Shown here piece by piece: positions 1 to 6,613 of a stretch of DNA of 15,471 nucleotides. Source of the DNA: an uncultured Bacteroidales bacterium (lineage in GTDB: Bacteria > Bacteroidota > Bacteroidia > Bacteroidales > F082). The translations under genes were made by a program, and so were the position numbers. Each line of letters starts with the position of its first letter. Position 1 is the first letter of the stretch. The notes beneath the pieces are model-generated. The model was not told the DNA's origin. It searched no databases and saw only the letters and a program-made list of their open reading frames with translations. The stretch lies in assembly GCA_937884015.1 (NCBI GenBank), contig CALGBV010000255.1, positions 1 to 15,471 of the forward strand. Direction: 5' to 3'.

Positions 1-366
1 CCTTTGATCGATATCGTGACCATGATTTTGGGTCTCACTGTGGGTGCTTCCACACAGGCATCCGTGTTCCTGACCCCAAGTTCCATCAAGATTTTCATCC
101 TCGGTGCCTGCTCATTCGCAGTGGCTACCGCTGGCGGTGTGCTTGGTGCCAAGTTCATGAACTTGTTCCTGAAGGAAAAGATCAATCCTATGATTGGTGC
201 TGCCGGCGTTTCAGCCGTTCCTGACAGTGCCCGTGTCGTTGAAGTTGAAGGTCAGAAGTACGACCCATCGAACCACCTCCTGATGCATGCTATGGCACCA
301 AACGTCTCTGGCGTTATCGGTTCAGCCGTCGCAGCTGGTGTTATGATGAGCTTCCTGATGATGTAA
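1..366 (+). CDS. oadB: Na+-translocating decarboxylase beta subunit, C-terminal part
   Basis: This is the last 121 residues of the integral-membrane beta subunit of a biotin-dependent sodium-pump decarboxylase (oxaloacetate or methylmalonyl-CoA decarboxylase). The beta subunit couples decarboxylation of carboxybiotin to Na+ export across the inner membrane. The frame is already open at base 1, so the TTG at base 4 is an internal codon and not a start; the family is usually about 380-430 aa. Visible are hydrophobic segments at about residues 5-22 and 30-57. After them comes the family's conserved C-terminal block GAAGVSAVPDSAR, then HLLMHAMAPNVSGVIGSAVAAG and a final membrane segment. Which substrate the complex uses cannot be told from this subunit; oadB is therefore a family-level symbol and mmdB is the alternative. 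The alpha and biotin-carrier subunits would be expected upstream, outside the window. A hairpin terminator follows within 21 nt, so this is probably the last gene of its operon. Confidence 0.9.
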   Translation, partial: PLIDIVTMILGLTVGASTQASVFLTPSSIKIFILGACSFAVATAGGVLGAKFMNLFLKEKINPMIGAAGVSAVPDSARVVEVEGQKYDPSNHLLMHAMAPNVSGVIGSAVAAGVMMSFLMM

Positions 367-386
367 ACATGATAAAAATCAAATTA

Positions 387-411
387 GGGAGTCGCCTGCG
401 GCTCCCTTTTT
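387..411 (+). terminator. Rho-independent terminator after the decarboxylase gene
   Basis: Stem GGGAGTC (387-393) pairs with GGCTCCC (400-406), with one G-T wobble and a 6-nt loop. A run of five T follows at 407-411. It lies 21 nt after the beta-subunit stop and before the start of the next gene, so it separates the two transcription units. Confidence 0.8.
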
Positions 412-428
412 ATTTCAAACTTATTAAA

Positions 429-1010
429 ATGAATACAATAAAGAAATCAATTGTTTTATTAGTGCTTTTAGGTTTTTTTGTCAGTAGCGCAAAAGCACAA
501 TGGTTCGATTTTTCGCAAAACAATAAAGATTTTACCATCGGTGTCAATGTCGGCGCAGTCGGTTATGACTTTGCTAATGGACAAATCAACAAAACCTATT
601 CTGATTTGGGAGTAGGCCTGAGTCTTTCCATGGCAGGTATTTATCTTGACTTCATTTACCAATCTCCTGAACACAGAATGGCCAGAGAGATTGCTCCGAT
701 TGTATATCATGACCATACAGCTTTGACCATCAATCTGGGTTACAAGATTCCTGTCAGACCATGGCTTAACATTACACCTATGGTTGGCTATAGCAACGAA
801 ACTACTGGAATTACAGACTGTAGCACACTCATCATTGAATCAAATGAGCTTTTCCACAGTTATGAATGCGAAGACATCTATAACCATTTCAACTATGGTC
901 TTGGCATTTCGGTAAAGCCTATCAATTGGCTTGAAATAGGTGGCGTTTGCACGTCTCATGCCGTTTATGGCAATCTCTCTGTCAACTTATTCAGCTTGAA
1001 AAACAACTAA
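429..1010 (+). CDS. Exported hypothetical protein, possible outer-membrane beta-barrel
   Basis: A 193-aa protein of unknown function. I place the start at 429 and not at the in-frame ATG at 369. The longer version would put 20 charged residues before the signal peptide and would begin upstream of the terminator hairpin at 387-411. From 429 the protein opens with a clear Sec signal peptide: NTIKK, a hydrophobic run, and likely cleavage after SSAKA at about residue 23. The mature part alternates polar and hydrophobic residues with many glycines and aromatics (for example FTIGVNVGAVGYDF, LTINLGYKI, NITPMVGYS, HFNYGLGISV). This is the texture of short beta-strands and suggests a small beta-barrel or an outer-membrane-associated protein. 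It does not end in the classic terminal aromatic. Two cysteines (residues 131 and 147) could form a disulphide. It stands alone between two terminators. Confidence 0.75.
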   Translation: MNTIKKSIVLLVLLGFFVSSAKAQWFDFSQNNKDFTIGVNVGAVGYDFANGQINKTYSDLGVGLSLSMAGIYLDFIYQSPEHRMAREIAPIVYHDHTALTINLGYKIPVRPWLNITPMVGYSNETTGITDCSTLIIESNELFHSYECEDIYNHFNYGLGISVKPINWLEIGGVCTSHAVYGNLSVNLFSLKNN

Positions 1011-1074
1011 ATGCATATTTTAACCAGTCCTGAAAAACCTTTACAGGATTTAGTGCAAGATTTGATAAATTCAC

Positions 1075-1108
1075 ATCACCGCAGACTTTGCCTGCGGTGA
1101 TTTTTTTT
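1075..1108 (+). terminator. Strong Rho-independent terminator
   Basis: A perfect 10-bp stem, ATCACCGCAG (1075-1084) with CTGCGGTGAT (1092-1101), has a 7-nt loop and runs directly into eight T (1101-1108). It ends the transcript of the small exported protein at 429-1010. Confidence 0.9.
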
Positions 1109-1275
1109 CTTGTAGGTTTTGATGCAGGAAAGCATCCTGCCCATGCATCCAGTCCAGAGTGTGGTATCCACAGGAGTAGTGCGATTTTGGAATCTGGCAT
1201 TACATTCGTCTCGCACAATCATTGACTTTGTCTTTGATTGGCTGCAAAAACAAATGATTTCACCAATGATTCCAT
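1109..1275. other. Intergenic stretch between converging genes, no gene seen
   Basis: Together with the two flanking terminators this makes up the gap between the plus-strand gene ending at 1010 and the minus-strand array ending at 1330. Between them I see only a small nested inverted repeat: GATGCA at 1121-1126 with TGCATC at 1144-1149, and an alternative GCAGGA at 1124-1129 with TCCTGC at 1135-1140. Short open frames cross it on both strands, but none has a convincing start or recognisable content. Confidence 0.5.
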
Positions 1276-1303
1276 AAAAAAGGGCGAGATTTACACCCCG
1301 CCC
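1276..1303 (-). terminator. Rho-independent terminator closing the four-gene minus-strand array
   Basis: Read on the minus strand, GGGCG (1303-1299) pairs with CGCCC (1286-1282). The stem extends inward by one G-C and two G-T pairs to about 8 bp with a 6-nt loop, and six T follow (1281-1276). It lies 27 nt after the stop of the last paralogue. This is the only array gene whose downstream region has a T-tailed terminator and not the AT-rich palindromic element. Confidence 0.8.
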
Positions 1304-1329
1304 AATTTGTAATCAATTAAAAGGATGAA

Positions 1330-2532
1330 TTACTTCACCACCACTCTCAGCATTTCGCTTGAACCGTTGCCGAAGACCTTCACCATATAGACGCCAGCCT
1401 GCAAAGCCTTGACATCAATCTGGGCATTGCTGCTTTCCATCACCTTCTGGCCAGCGATGTTGTAGATTTCAGCCTTTTCGAAGCCTTCGCCATCAACGCT
1501 AATCATGTCGTTGGCTGGGTTCGGATAGAGGCTGAAAGCGGTGGTTTCTGCCATTTCATTGGTGGAAAGGAAGATATCGGCATAAGTCATGGTCACCTCA
1601 TCAAGTTTGCCAAATGGAACAATAATTTCCTTACACTTTGTATTATTATCGTATGGTAACTGAAAATCAAGAACATACCCCATTAAATGTTCTTCAAAAT
1701 AAGTAAAAGTAGCATGTGTAGCATTTCCACGGTTATCATACTCATATTCTATAGTAAGAAATTTCACCGAACCACCATCATGATAATAATCAATTGATGT
1801 ATAAACCAGGTCGTCATAAGTATATTCTATAACACAGTCAGCAGCCCATGCACCCCAAGAGGCAATCCAACTATATGTGGACTCATTAACAATGCTGTGA
1901 TTTTCATTTAATGTCACAACTATGCTGTCACGATTTTCCCACGTGTTCCCGTTCATACGCTTTTTCAAAATGCTATAACCATCCGAGGAATAAGAAATGA
2001 TGTACAATTCTACAGGATTCCATGCGCCACTCCATTCACTGAACTGAACACTATCGACATTTCCATTATAGGTGTAAGACACTTTTTTCTCATTCACCCA
2101 AGTGTCATTCTCCCATTTTTGAGTGAGAATATCCTGAATTTTGTTTTCAAAATCATAGGTAAAAGACTGATTAGATACATTCTCCAGAATATCATCTTCG
2201 CCATAATTCTGTAACAAAGTAGAAGACACCATATCTACGCTGCTATATCCGTAGGTGGTCAGTTCCATTTTCGAATGATTTAACTTTAAAACCTCTTGAA
2301 AGAGACGGCATTGTTCATCGTAAGAATAAATTATCGTTTTATTGTTTTCATACCCTGTATATGAAATATGATAAATCATCGAATCGGGTTCATACACACT
2401 TTCACCATCTTTCTGAAAATGCTGTTGAGCAAAGGCCTTTACTTCAGACATTCTGTCGCTGCTTTGAGCAAACAAATTGCCGCTGCTGCACACCATCATT
2501 GCGATGGCGAGAGTAAAAATTAATTTCTTCAT
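1330..2532 (-). CDS. T9SS-exported W/YxYD-repeat protein, paralogue 1
   Basis: A 400-aa secreted protein of unknown function, the last of four tandem paralogues in transcription order. The start at 2532 (MKKLIF) is chosen because all four paralogues share it and their conserved leader lies immediately upstream; an in-frame ATG 30 nt earlier (2562) falls inside that leader. Signal peptide: residues 1-23, ending LFAQ. A short charged segment (SDRMSEVKAFAQQHFQ) follows. The core, about residues 45-320, is made of degenerate units with a YxYD- or YTY-type strand and a QxWxxxxWVN-type strand. The last 70 or so residues are a T9SS type A sorting domain: LYPNPAND, EIYNIAGQKV, LQAGVYMVKV, ending RVVVK. 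By analogy with other type A cargo it should cross the outer membrane by T9SS and be anchored or released after the domain is removed. The core resembles paralogue 2 more than paralogues 3 and 4. A structural or adhesive role is only a guess. Confidence 0.88.
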   Translation of the reverse strand: MKKLIFTLAIAMMVCSSGNLFAQSSDRMSEVKAFAQQHFQKDGESVYEPDSMIYHISYTGYENNKTIIYSYDEQCRLFQEVLKLNHSKMELTTYGYSSVDMVSSTLLQNYGEDDILENVSNQSFTYDFENKIQDILTQKWENDTWVNEKKVSYTYNGNVDSVQFSEWSGAWNPVELYIISYSSDGYSILKKRMNGNTWENRDSIVVTLNENHSIVNESTYSWIASWGAWAADCVIEYTYDDLVYTSIDYYHDGGSVKFLTIEYEYDNRGNATHATFTYFEEHLMGYVLDFQLPYDNNTKCKEIIVPFGKLDEVTMTYADIFLSTNEMAETTAFSLYPNPANDMISVDGEGFEKAEIYNIAGQKVMESSNAQIDVKALQAGVYMVKVFGNGSSEMLRVVVK

Positions 2533-2570
2533 ATTTATAGAATTTAATGATTTAAAATTCAAAGATTTAA
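2533..2570 (-). promoter_or_regulatory. Conserved 5' leader, paralogue 1
   Basis: Minus strand. The motif TAAATCTTTGAATTTTAAAT followed by an AT-rich stretch ends at the start codon, and it recurs at all four paralogues. The octamer AATCTTTG (2567-2560) differs by one base from the Bacteroides -7 element TAnnTTTG. No convincing -33 TTTG was found. Either a promoter for each gene or a shared A/T-rich ribosome-entry leader would explain the conservation. Confidence 0.45.
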
Positions 2571-2576
2571 TACTCT

Positions 2577-2661
2577 TCGGTTTTTCAGTTTACAGCTTTC
2601 GGTTTACAGTCATTAGCAAAATGAAAACTGTAAACCGAAAACTGATAACCATTAGACAATA
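2577..2661. repeat. AT-rich palindromic intergenic element R1
   Basis: Built from degenerate units of the type TTTCGGTTT, TTTACAGT and TTTTCAG. A perfect 14-bp inverted repeat (2597-2610 with 2627-2640) encloses a 16-nt loop. It sits directly after the stop of paralogue 2 and before the leader of paralogue 1. The segment from about 2601 to the stop codon matches element R3 with a single difference. It has no T-tail, so it is not a classical terminator. It could act as a 3'-end mRNA structure. Confidence 0.75.
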
Positions 2662-3849
2662 TTACTTCACCACCACTCTCAGCATTTCGCTTGAGCCGTT
2701 GCCGAAGACCTTCACCATATAGACGCCAGCCTGCAAAGCCTTGACATCAATCTGGGCATTGCTGCTTTCCATCACCTTCTGGCCGGCGATGTTGTAGATT
2801 TCAGCCTTTTCGAAGCCTTCGCCATCAACACTAATCATGCCGTTGGCTGGGTTCGGGTAGAGGTTAAAAGCAGTGTTTTCCGTCATTTCGTTGGTAAAGA
2901 GGAAGATTTCATCGTAATTCATGCTTATTACTTCCGGATAACCCTCTCCATATAGAATTTTAATTTCCTTACTCTTCGTATTATTAGCGTATGGCATATA
3001 AACGACAAGTTTATAATTCATTAGTTGTGATGGTGACACATTTACCTTAGCATGGGTTGCGTTTCCGTGGCCATCATACCCATAGTTTATCGTGAGAAAT
3101 TCTTCACCACCATTCCGTGAGACATGAATTGAAGTATAGACCAGCCCCCCGTAAACATATTCTGTCACATAACTCTCATACCAATTACCCCACCTCCATT
3201 CATAACTGACCTCTTTTATTATACCATGGTTTTCGTTTAACGTAATCTCAATTTTTTTGCTGTTCCCCCACGTGGAGCCATTCCAATTCTGATTTAGGAT
3301 TTCATATCCATCTGTGGAATAAGTAATTGTATATAACTCCTTGGGATCCCATGCACCATTCCATATACTATAAAGAATACTCGTCACATTCTCACTATAG
3401 GTATAAGACTCTTTCTTCTCATTCACCCAATCGGTATCATTCCATTTTTGAGTAATGATTTCCTCTATTCTGTCATCCGTGTCATAGGCATAAGTCTGAT
3501 TGGATTTATTGTACCAATCGTCACCATTTTGATATTTCTCCAAAGCTACTGACACTTGGTTCGTCTCAGTATAATCATAAGTAGTTTGGTAAGTACCAAA
3601 TCTACAGTGCAACTGCTCCTGAAAGAGACGACATTGCTCATCGTAAGTGTAAGTTACATTGTAATTATCCAAATATTCAGGATTATTGTAAGTTGCCGAA
3701 ACGGGCTCATAAACGCCTCTTCCGACTTGTTGATAACGTTGTTGTGCAAAGGCCTTAACTTCGGACATCCTATCGGTGCTTTGGGCAAATAGATTTCCAC
3801 TGCTGCACACCATCAATGCGATGGCGAGAGTAAAGATTAATTTCTTCAT
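2662..3849 (-). CDS. T9SS-exported W/YxYD-repeat protein, paralogue 2
   Basis: A 395-aa secreted paralogue with the same plan as its neighbours: signal peptide (residues 1-23, ending LFAQ), a SDRMSEVKAFAQQ segment, a repeat core and a T9SS sorting domain. The core starts with TYNNPEYLDNYNVTYTYDEQCRLFQEQL and keeps the pattern tyrosine-rich strand, turn, then WNDTDWVN- or WNGAWD-type strand. Its nearest relative by core is paralogue 1; both have YTYDEQ or YSYDEQ plus CRLFQE, and WVNEKK. The sorting domain is amino-acid identical to the other three over the final 58 residues; just before that block it has NPANG where the others have NPAND. Two silent differences separate its sorting-domain DNA from paralogues 3 and 4. 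Its gene end and the flanking R1 element match paralogue 4, which is unexpected given its core and suggests exchange between copies. Function is unknown; a surface location is inferred from the sorting domain. Confidence 0.88.
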   Translation of the reverse strand: MKKLIFTLAIALMVCSSGNLFAQSTDRMSEVKAFAQQRYQQVGRGVYEPVSATYNNPEYLDNYNVTYTYDEQCRLFQEQLHCRFGTYQTTYDYTETNQVSVALEKYQNGDDWYNKSNQTYAYDTDDRIEEIITQKWNDTDWVNEKKESYTYSENVTSILYSIWNGAWDPKELYTITYSTDGYEILNQNWNGSTWGNSKKIEITLNENHGIIKEVSYEWRWGNWYESYVTEYVYGGLVYTSIHVSRNGGEEFLTINYGYDGHGNATHAKVNVSPSQLMNYKLVVYMPYANNTKSKEIKILYGEGYPEVISMNYDEIFLFTNEMTENTAFNLYPNPANGMISVDGEGFEKAEIYNIAGQKVMESSNAQIDVKALQAGVYMVKVFGNGSSEMLRVVVK

Positions 3850-3888
3850 AATTGTAGGATTATAAATTTATAATTCAAAAGATTTAAG
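3850..3888 (-). promoter_or_regulatory. Conserved 5' leader, paralogue 2
   Basis: This copy reads TTAAATCTTTTGAATTATAA on the minus strand, with one extra T compared with the other three copies. It gives an ATCTTTTG octamer in place of AATCTTTG. It is the most diverged of the four leaders. Confidence 0.4.
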
Positions 3889-3890
3889 AC

Positions 3891-3979
3891 TTTTTTGGCT
3901 TTCAGTTTACAGTTATCAGTTTTCGGTTTACAGTCATCAGTAAACTGAAAAACCGAAAACTGATAATCATTAGACAATA
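3891..3979. repeat. AT-rich palindromic intergenic element R2
   Basis: This has the longest perfect stem of the four: 17 bp, 3913-3929 (TTATCAGTTTTCGGTTT) with 3950-3966, and a 20-nt loop that itself contains a diverged copy of the CAGTTTAC unit. It lies after the stop of paralogue 3 and before the leader of paralogue 2. It shares the stop-proximal ATTAGACAATATTA with R1 and R3, but its loop differs from theirs. Confidence 0.75.
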
Positions 3980-5170
3980 TTACTTCACCACCACTCTCAG
4001 CATTTCGCTTGAGCCGTTGCCGAAGACCTTCACCATATAGACGCCAGCCTGCAAAGCCTTGACATCAATCTGGGCATTGCTGCTTTCCATCACCTTCTGG
4101 CCAGCGATGTTGTAGATTTCAGCCTTTTCGAAGCCTTCGCCATCAACGCTAATCATGTCGTTGGCTGGGTTCGGGTAGAGGTTGAAGGCGGTGTTCTGGG
4201 TCATCTCATTGGTGGAGAGGGTAATGTCGGCATAATCCATGGTCACTTCCGAGGCAATAAACACCTTGCTCTTCTCATTGTAAGCGTAAGGCATGGTAAT
4301 ATCGGTAGCGAAACCACCCATCCATTCACCGTTAATCATCACATAAGCAACACCTTCCTTAGCATTACCGTTGTTATCGTAAGCATATTCCGTCTTTGCA
4401 AATTCGCCCCAATCGCCAGTCCAAAGGTCATACATTACCGAAGTATAGACCAGTCCTTCGTAGTTATAGTTCATTCTCATGACATTGACCCAGCTGTTGT
4501 CCTCCCATTCCTGAACGATTTCGACGGCAATGTTGAAGTCATCATTATAGCTGACGAGCATTCTGGCTTCATTCTGCCAAGCGCCCTGCTGCATGTATTG
4601 TTCCACCATTTCGTAACCATCCATCGAATAGGTGATGGTAATCAGGTCTTCAGCGTTCCAGACACCGCTCCATTCACTGGTAAGAATGCGGGTGACATCA
4701 TCGGTATAGGTGTAATTCTCTTTCGCTTCATTCACCCAGGCACCGTTTTCCCATTCCTGGATAATGACTTCATCAGGCATACCTTCATTATTATAGGTGC
4801 AGTTTTGAATTTCCTCATTCACCCAAGCACCGTTTTCCCATTCTTGGACCAAAATCATCGACGGGTTGCCACTCCAGTCGTATTCGTAGGTTATCAATTC
4901 ATAATTTTCCCAATTGCTGCCGACTTTTTTCTGCGTCAGCTCTTCAAGGAGATAGTAGTCATATTCATCGTAGGAATACGTAACCAAATAATTATCAACA
5001 CCATCAGCGTAATTTGCTGAAACAGGTTCATACAAACCGTCACCGTCCTTTTGGAAACGCTGTTGTGCAATTGCCTTGGCCTTGGCCATTCTGTCGCTGC
5101 GCTGGGCAAAAACGTTGCCGCTGCTGCATACCATCATTGCGATGGCGAGAGTAAAGATTAATTTCTTCAT
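3980..5170 (-). CDS. T9SS-exported W/YxYD-repeat protein, paralogue 3
   Basis: A 396-aa secreted protein. The repeats are easiest to read in this copy. From about residue 60, eight units of 27-29 residues follow one another, each with a tyrosine strand (TYEYDWSGNP, CTYNNEGMP, YTYTDDVTR, ITYSMDGYE, VSYNDDFN, YNYEGLVY, YAYDNNGNA) and a tryptophan strand (QEWENGAWVN occurs twice, then SEWSGVWN, QGAWQN, QEWEDNSWVN, GDWGE). The YD/GN turns recall RHS/YD-type beta-repeats, although the tryptophan strand is distinctive. Signal peptide: residues 1-23, ending VFAQ. The segment after it is RSDRMAKAKAIAQQRFQ, shared with paralogue 4 but not with 1 and 2. The T9SS domain covers about residues 327-396. 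Start at 5170 for the same reason as paralogue 1. The core is a close match to paralogue 4, so these two are the younger duplicate pair. Confidence 0.88.
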   Translation of the reverse strand: MKKLIFTLAIAMMVCSSGNVFAQRSDRMAKAKAIAQQRFQKDGDGLYEPVSANYADGVDNYLVTYSYDEYDYYLLEELTQKKVGSNWENYELITYEYDWSGNPSMILVQEWENGAWVNEEIQNCTYNNEGMPDEVIIQEWENGAWVNEAKENYTYTDDVTRILTSEWSGVWNAEDLITITYSMDGYEMVEQYMQQGAWQNEARMLVSYNDDFNIAVEIVQEWEDNSWVNVMRMNYNYEGLVYTSVMYDLWTGDWGEFAKTEYAYDNNGNAKEGVAYVMINGEWMGGFATDITMPYAYNEKSKVFIASEVTMDYADITLSTNEMTQNTAFNLYPNPANDMISVDGEGFEKAEIYNIAGQKVMESSNAQIDVKALQAGVYMVKVFGNGSSEMLRVVVK

Positions 5171-5210
5171 ATTTGTAGGATTTAATAATTTAAAATTCAA
5201 AGATTTAAAA
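5171..5210 (-). promoter_or_regulatory. Conserved 5' leader, paralogue 3
   Basis: The minus strand reads TTTTAAATCTTTGAATTTTA, then an A/T-rich run ending CCTACAAAT directly before ATG. The CCTACAA(A/T)T end is shared only with paralogue 2. The AATCTTTG octamer is intact. Confidence 0.45.
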
Positions 5211-5306
5211 CTTTTCGGTTTTTCAGTTTTCAGTTTTCGGTTTTCGGTTTACAATCATTAGCAAAATGAAAACTGTAAACCGAAAACTGATAACCATTAG
5301 ACAATA
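5211..5306. repeat. AT-rich palindromic intergenic element R3
   Basis: A 14-bp stem (5240-5253, GTTTTCGGTTTACA, with 5274-5287) is preceded by extra tandem TTTTCAG/TTTTCGG units at 5218-5246. From the stem to the stop codon of paralogue 4 the sequence is the same as R1 except for one A/G change. Confidence 0.75.
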
Positions 5307-6497
5307 TTACTTCACCACCACTCTCAGCATTTCGCTTGAGCCGTTGCCGAAGACCTTCACCATATAGACGCCAGCCTGCAAAGCCTTGACATCAATCTGG
5401 GCATTGCTGCTTTCCATCACCTTCTGGCCAGCGATGTTGTAGATTTCAGCCTTTTCGAAGCCTTCGCCATCAACGCTAATCATGTCGTTGGCTGGGTTCG
5501 GATAGAGGTTGAAAGCGGTGTTTTGCGTCATTTCGTTGGTGGAGAGGGTAATGTCGGCATAAACCATCTCAACTTTCGAAGCCATAAACACCTTGCTCTT
5601 CTCGTTGTATGCGTATGACATTTCAATGTTGCATGGATAACTTTCCCAGTTCTGCTCGTCAATTTTCACAAAAGCGTCACCATGAATGGCATTCCCGTTG
5701 TCATCATATTCATATACTTTCTTTTCCATTTCACACCAATCGCCATCCCAATTTTGAGACATGACAGAAGTATAAAGCAGACCATCATAATTGTAATCGT
5801 CTCTCAAAAGATTGGCCCAACTGTTGTCTTCCCATTCCTGAACGATTTGGGTAGCAATGTTGAAATCATCATTATAACTGACCAATACTCTTGCTTCGTT
5901 TTGCCAAGCACCTTGCTGCATATATTGTTCCACCATTTCATAGCCATCCATCGAATAGGTGATAGTGTACATTTCATCGGCATTCCAAACACCGCTCCAA
6001 TCGCTATAAAGAATACGGGTTACATCATCGGTGTAAGTGTAATTGATTTTTGTTTTGTTCACCCAAGTGTCATCATCCCAAACTTGGACAATGAACTCAT
6101 CGGGGGTGCCGTCATTATTATAAGTGCAGGTTTGCTGTGATTCATTCTCCCAGTTGCCATCTTCCCAGTATTTGTCCAAAATCAATGACGGATTGCCCAT
6201 CCAGTCGTATTCGTAGGTGACCATTTCGTAGTCTTCCCAATTACCACTTTCCTTGATTTGGGTCAATTCTTCGAGAAGATAATAGTCATATTCATCATAA
6301 GAATAAGTCACTCGGAAATCTGCTAATAGTCCTGAGAAGTTCGCCGAAACAGGCTCAAACAAGCCGTCGCCGTCCTTTTGGAAACGCTGTTGTGCAAATG
6401 CCTTGGCCTTGGCCATTCTGTCGCTACGCTGGGCAAAAACGTTGCCGCTGCTGCATACCACCATTGCGATGGCGAGGGTAAAGATTAATTTTTTCAT
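5307..6497 (-). CDS. T9SS-exported W/YxYD-repeat protein, paralogue 4
   Basis: A 396-aa secreted protein, the first of the four paralogues to be transcribed. Signal peptide: MKKLIFTLAIAMVV to VFAQ (residues 1-23). The cysteine at residue 15 is preceded by VV and so is a poor lipobox, which favours signal peptidase I. Segment RSDRMAKAKAFAQQRFQ follows, then eight repeat units at about residues 62-300. Compared with paralogue 3, some repeats are nearly unchanged (TITYSMDGYEMVEQYMQQ, SYNDDFNIA) while others differ at several positions (DKYWEDGNWENES against VQEWENGAWVNEE). The sorting-domain DNA is identical to paralogue 3 over the final 174 coding bases. Tandem repeats that change while the flanks stay fixed suit a surface protein under varied selection, but that reading is inference. 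It starts 109 nt beyond the lipoprotein gene stop, with element R4 between. Confidence 0.88.
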   Translation of the reverse strand: MKKLIFTLAIAMVVCSSGNVFAQRSDRMAKAKAFAQQRFQKDGDGLFEPVSANFSGLLADFRVTYSYDEYDYYLLEELTQIKESGNWEDYEMVTYEYDWMGNPSLILDKYWEDGNWENESQQTCTYNNDGTPDEFIVQVWDDDTWVNKTKINYTYTDDVTRILYSDWSGVWNADEMYTITYSMDGYEMVEQYMQQGAWQNEARVLVSYNDDFNIATQIVQEWEDNSWANLLRDDYNYDGLLYTSVMSQNWDGDWCEMEKKVYEYDDNGNAIHGDAFVKIDEQNWESYPCNIEMSYAYNEKSKVFMASKVEMVYADITLSTNEMTQNTAFNLYPNPANDMISVDGEGFEKAEIYNIAGQKVMESSNAQIDVKALQAGVYMVKVFGNGSSEMLRVVVK

Positions 6498-6537
6498 GTA
6501 ATTTAATATTTAATGATTTAAAATTCAAAGATTTATA
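6498..6537 (-). promoter_or_regulatory. Conserved 5' leader, paralogue 4
   Basis: The minus strand reads TATAAATCTTTGAATTTTAA, then ATCATTAAAT, as in paralogue 1. The segment next to the ATG (ATTAAATTAC) differs from the other copies, so the conserved part is the distal 25 or so nt and not the ribosome-proximal part. That favours a promoter or transcript-start role. Confidence 0.45.
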
Positions 6538-6538
6538 T

Positions 6539-6606
6539 TTGGTTTTCGGTTATCAGTTCACGGTTATCAGTTTCACAATTTTTGATAACTGAAAACCGAA
6601 AACCAA
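6539..6606. repeat. AT-rich palindromic intergenic element R4
   Basis: A nested palindrome: outer 13-bp stem TTGGTTTTCGGTT (6539-6551) with 6594-6606, and inner 7-bp stem GTTATCA (6563-6569) with TGATAAC (6583-6589). It uses the same GGTTTTCGG and GGTTATCAG units as R1-R3. It lies 7 nt after the stop of the lipoprotein gene, so the family is not strictly tied to the paralogues' own 3' ends. It lacks the shared ATTAGACAATATTA block. Confidence 0.7.
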
Positions 6607-6613
6607 TTAATGT

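Noticed and set aside
369..428. Upstream in-frame start for the exported protein at 429-1010
   Set aside because: It would begin before the terminator hairpin and add 20 residues before a normal signal peptide. The start at 429 is better.
991..1218. Minus-strand open frame of 75 codons over the intergenic region
   Set aside because: It overlaps the end of the exported-protein gene and runs through the terminator stem at 1075-1108. It has no signal, no recognisable motif and no supporting context.
2533..2562. ATG 30 nt upstream of paralogue 1 (and the equivalent at 5200 for paralogue 3) as the true start
   Set aside because: The extension is the translated conserved leader and is absent as coding sequence in paralogues 2 and 4. 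MKKLIF is common to all four.
1330..6497. Phase-variable shufflon or invertase-controlled locus
   Set aside because: All four copies are in the same orientation, and no recombinase gene or clear recombination half-sites are present in the window. Ordinary homologous exchange explains the pattern.
2577..6606. CRISPR array suggested by repeated AT-rich palindromic elements
   Set aside because: The elements lie about 1.3 kb apart between genes, are not separated by uniform spacers, and there are no cas genes.
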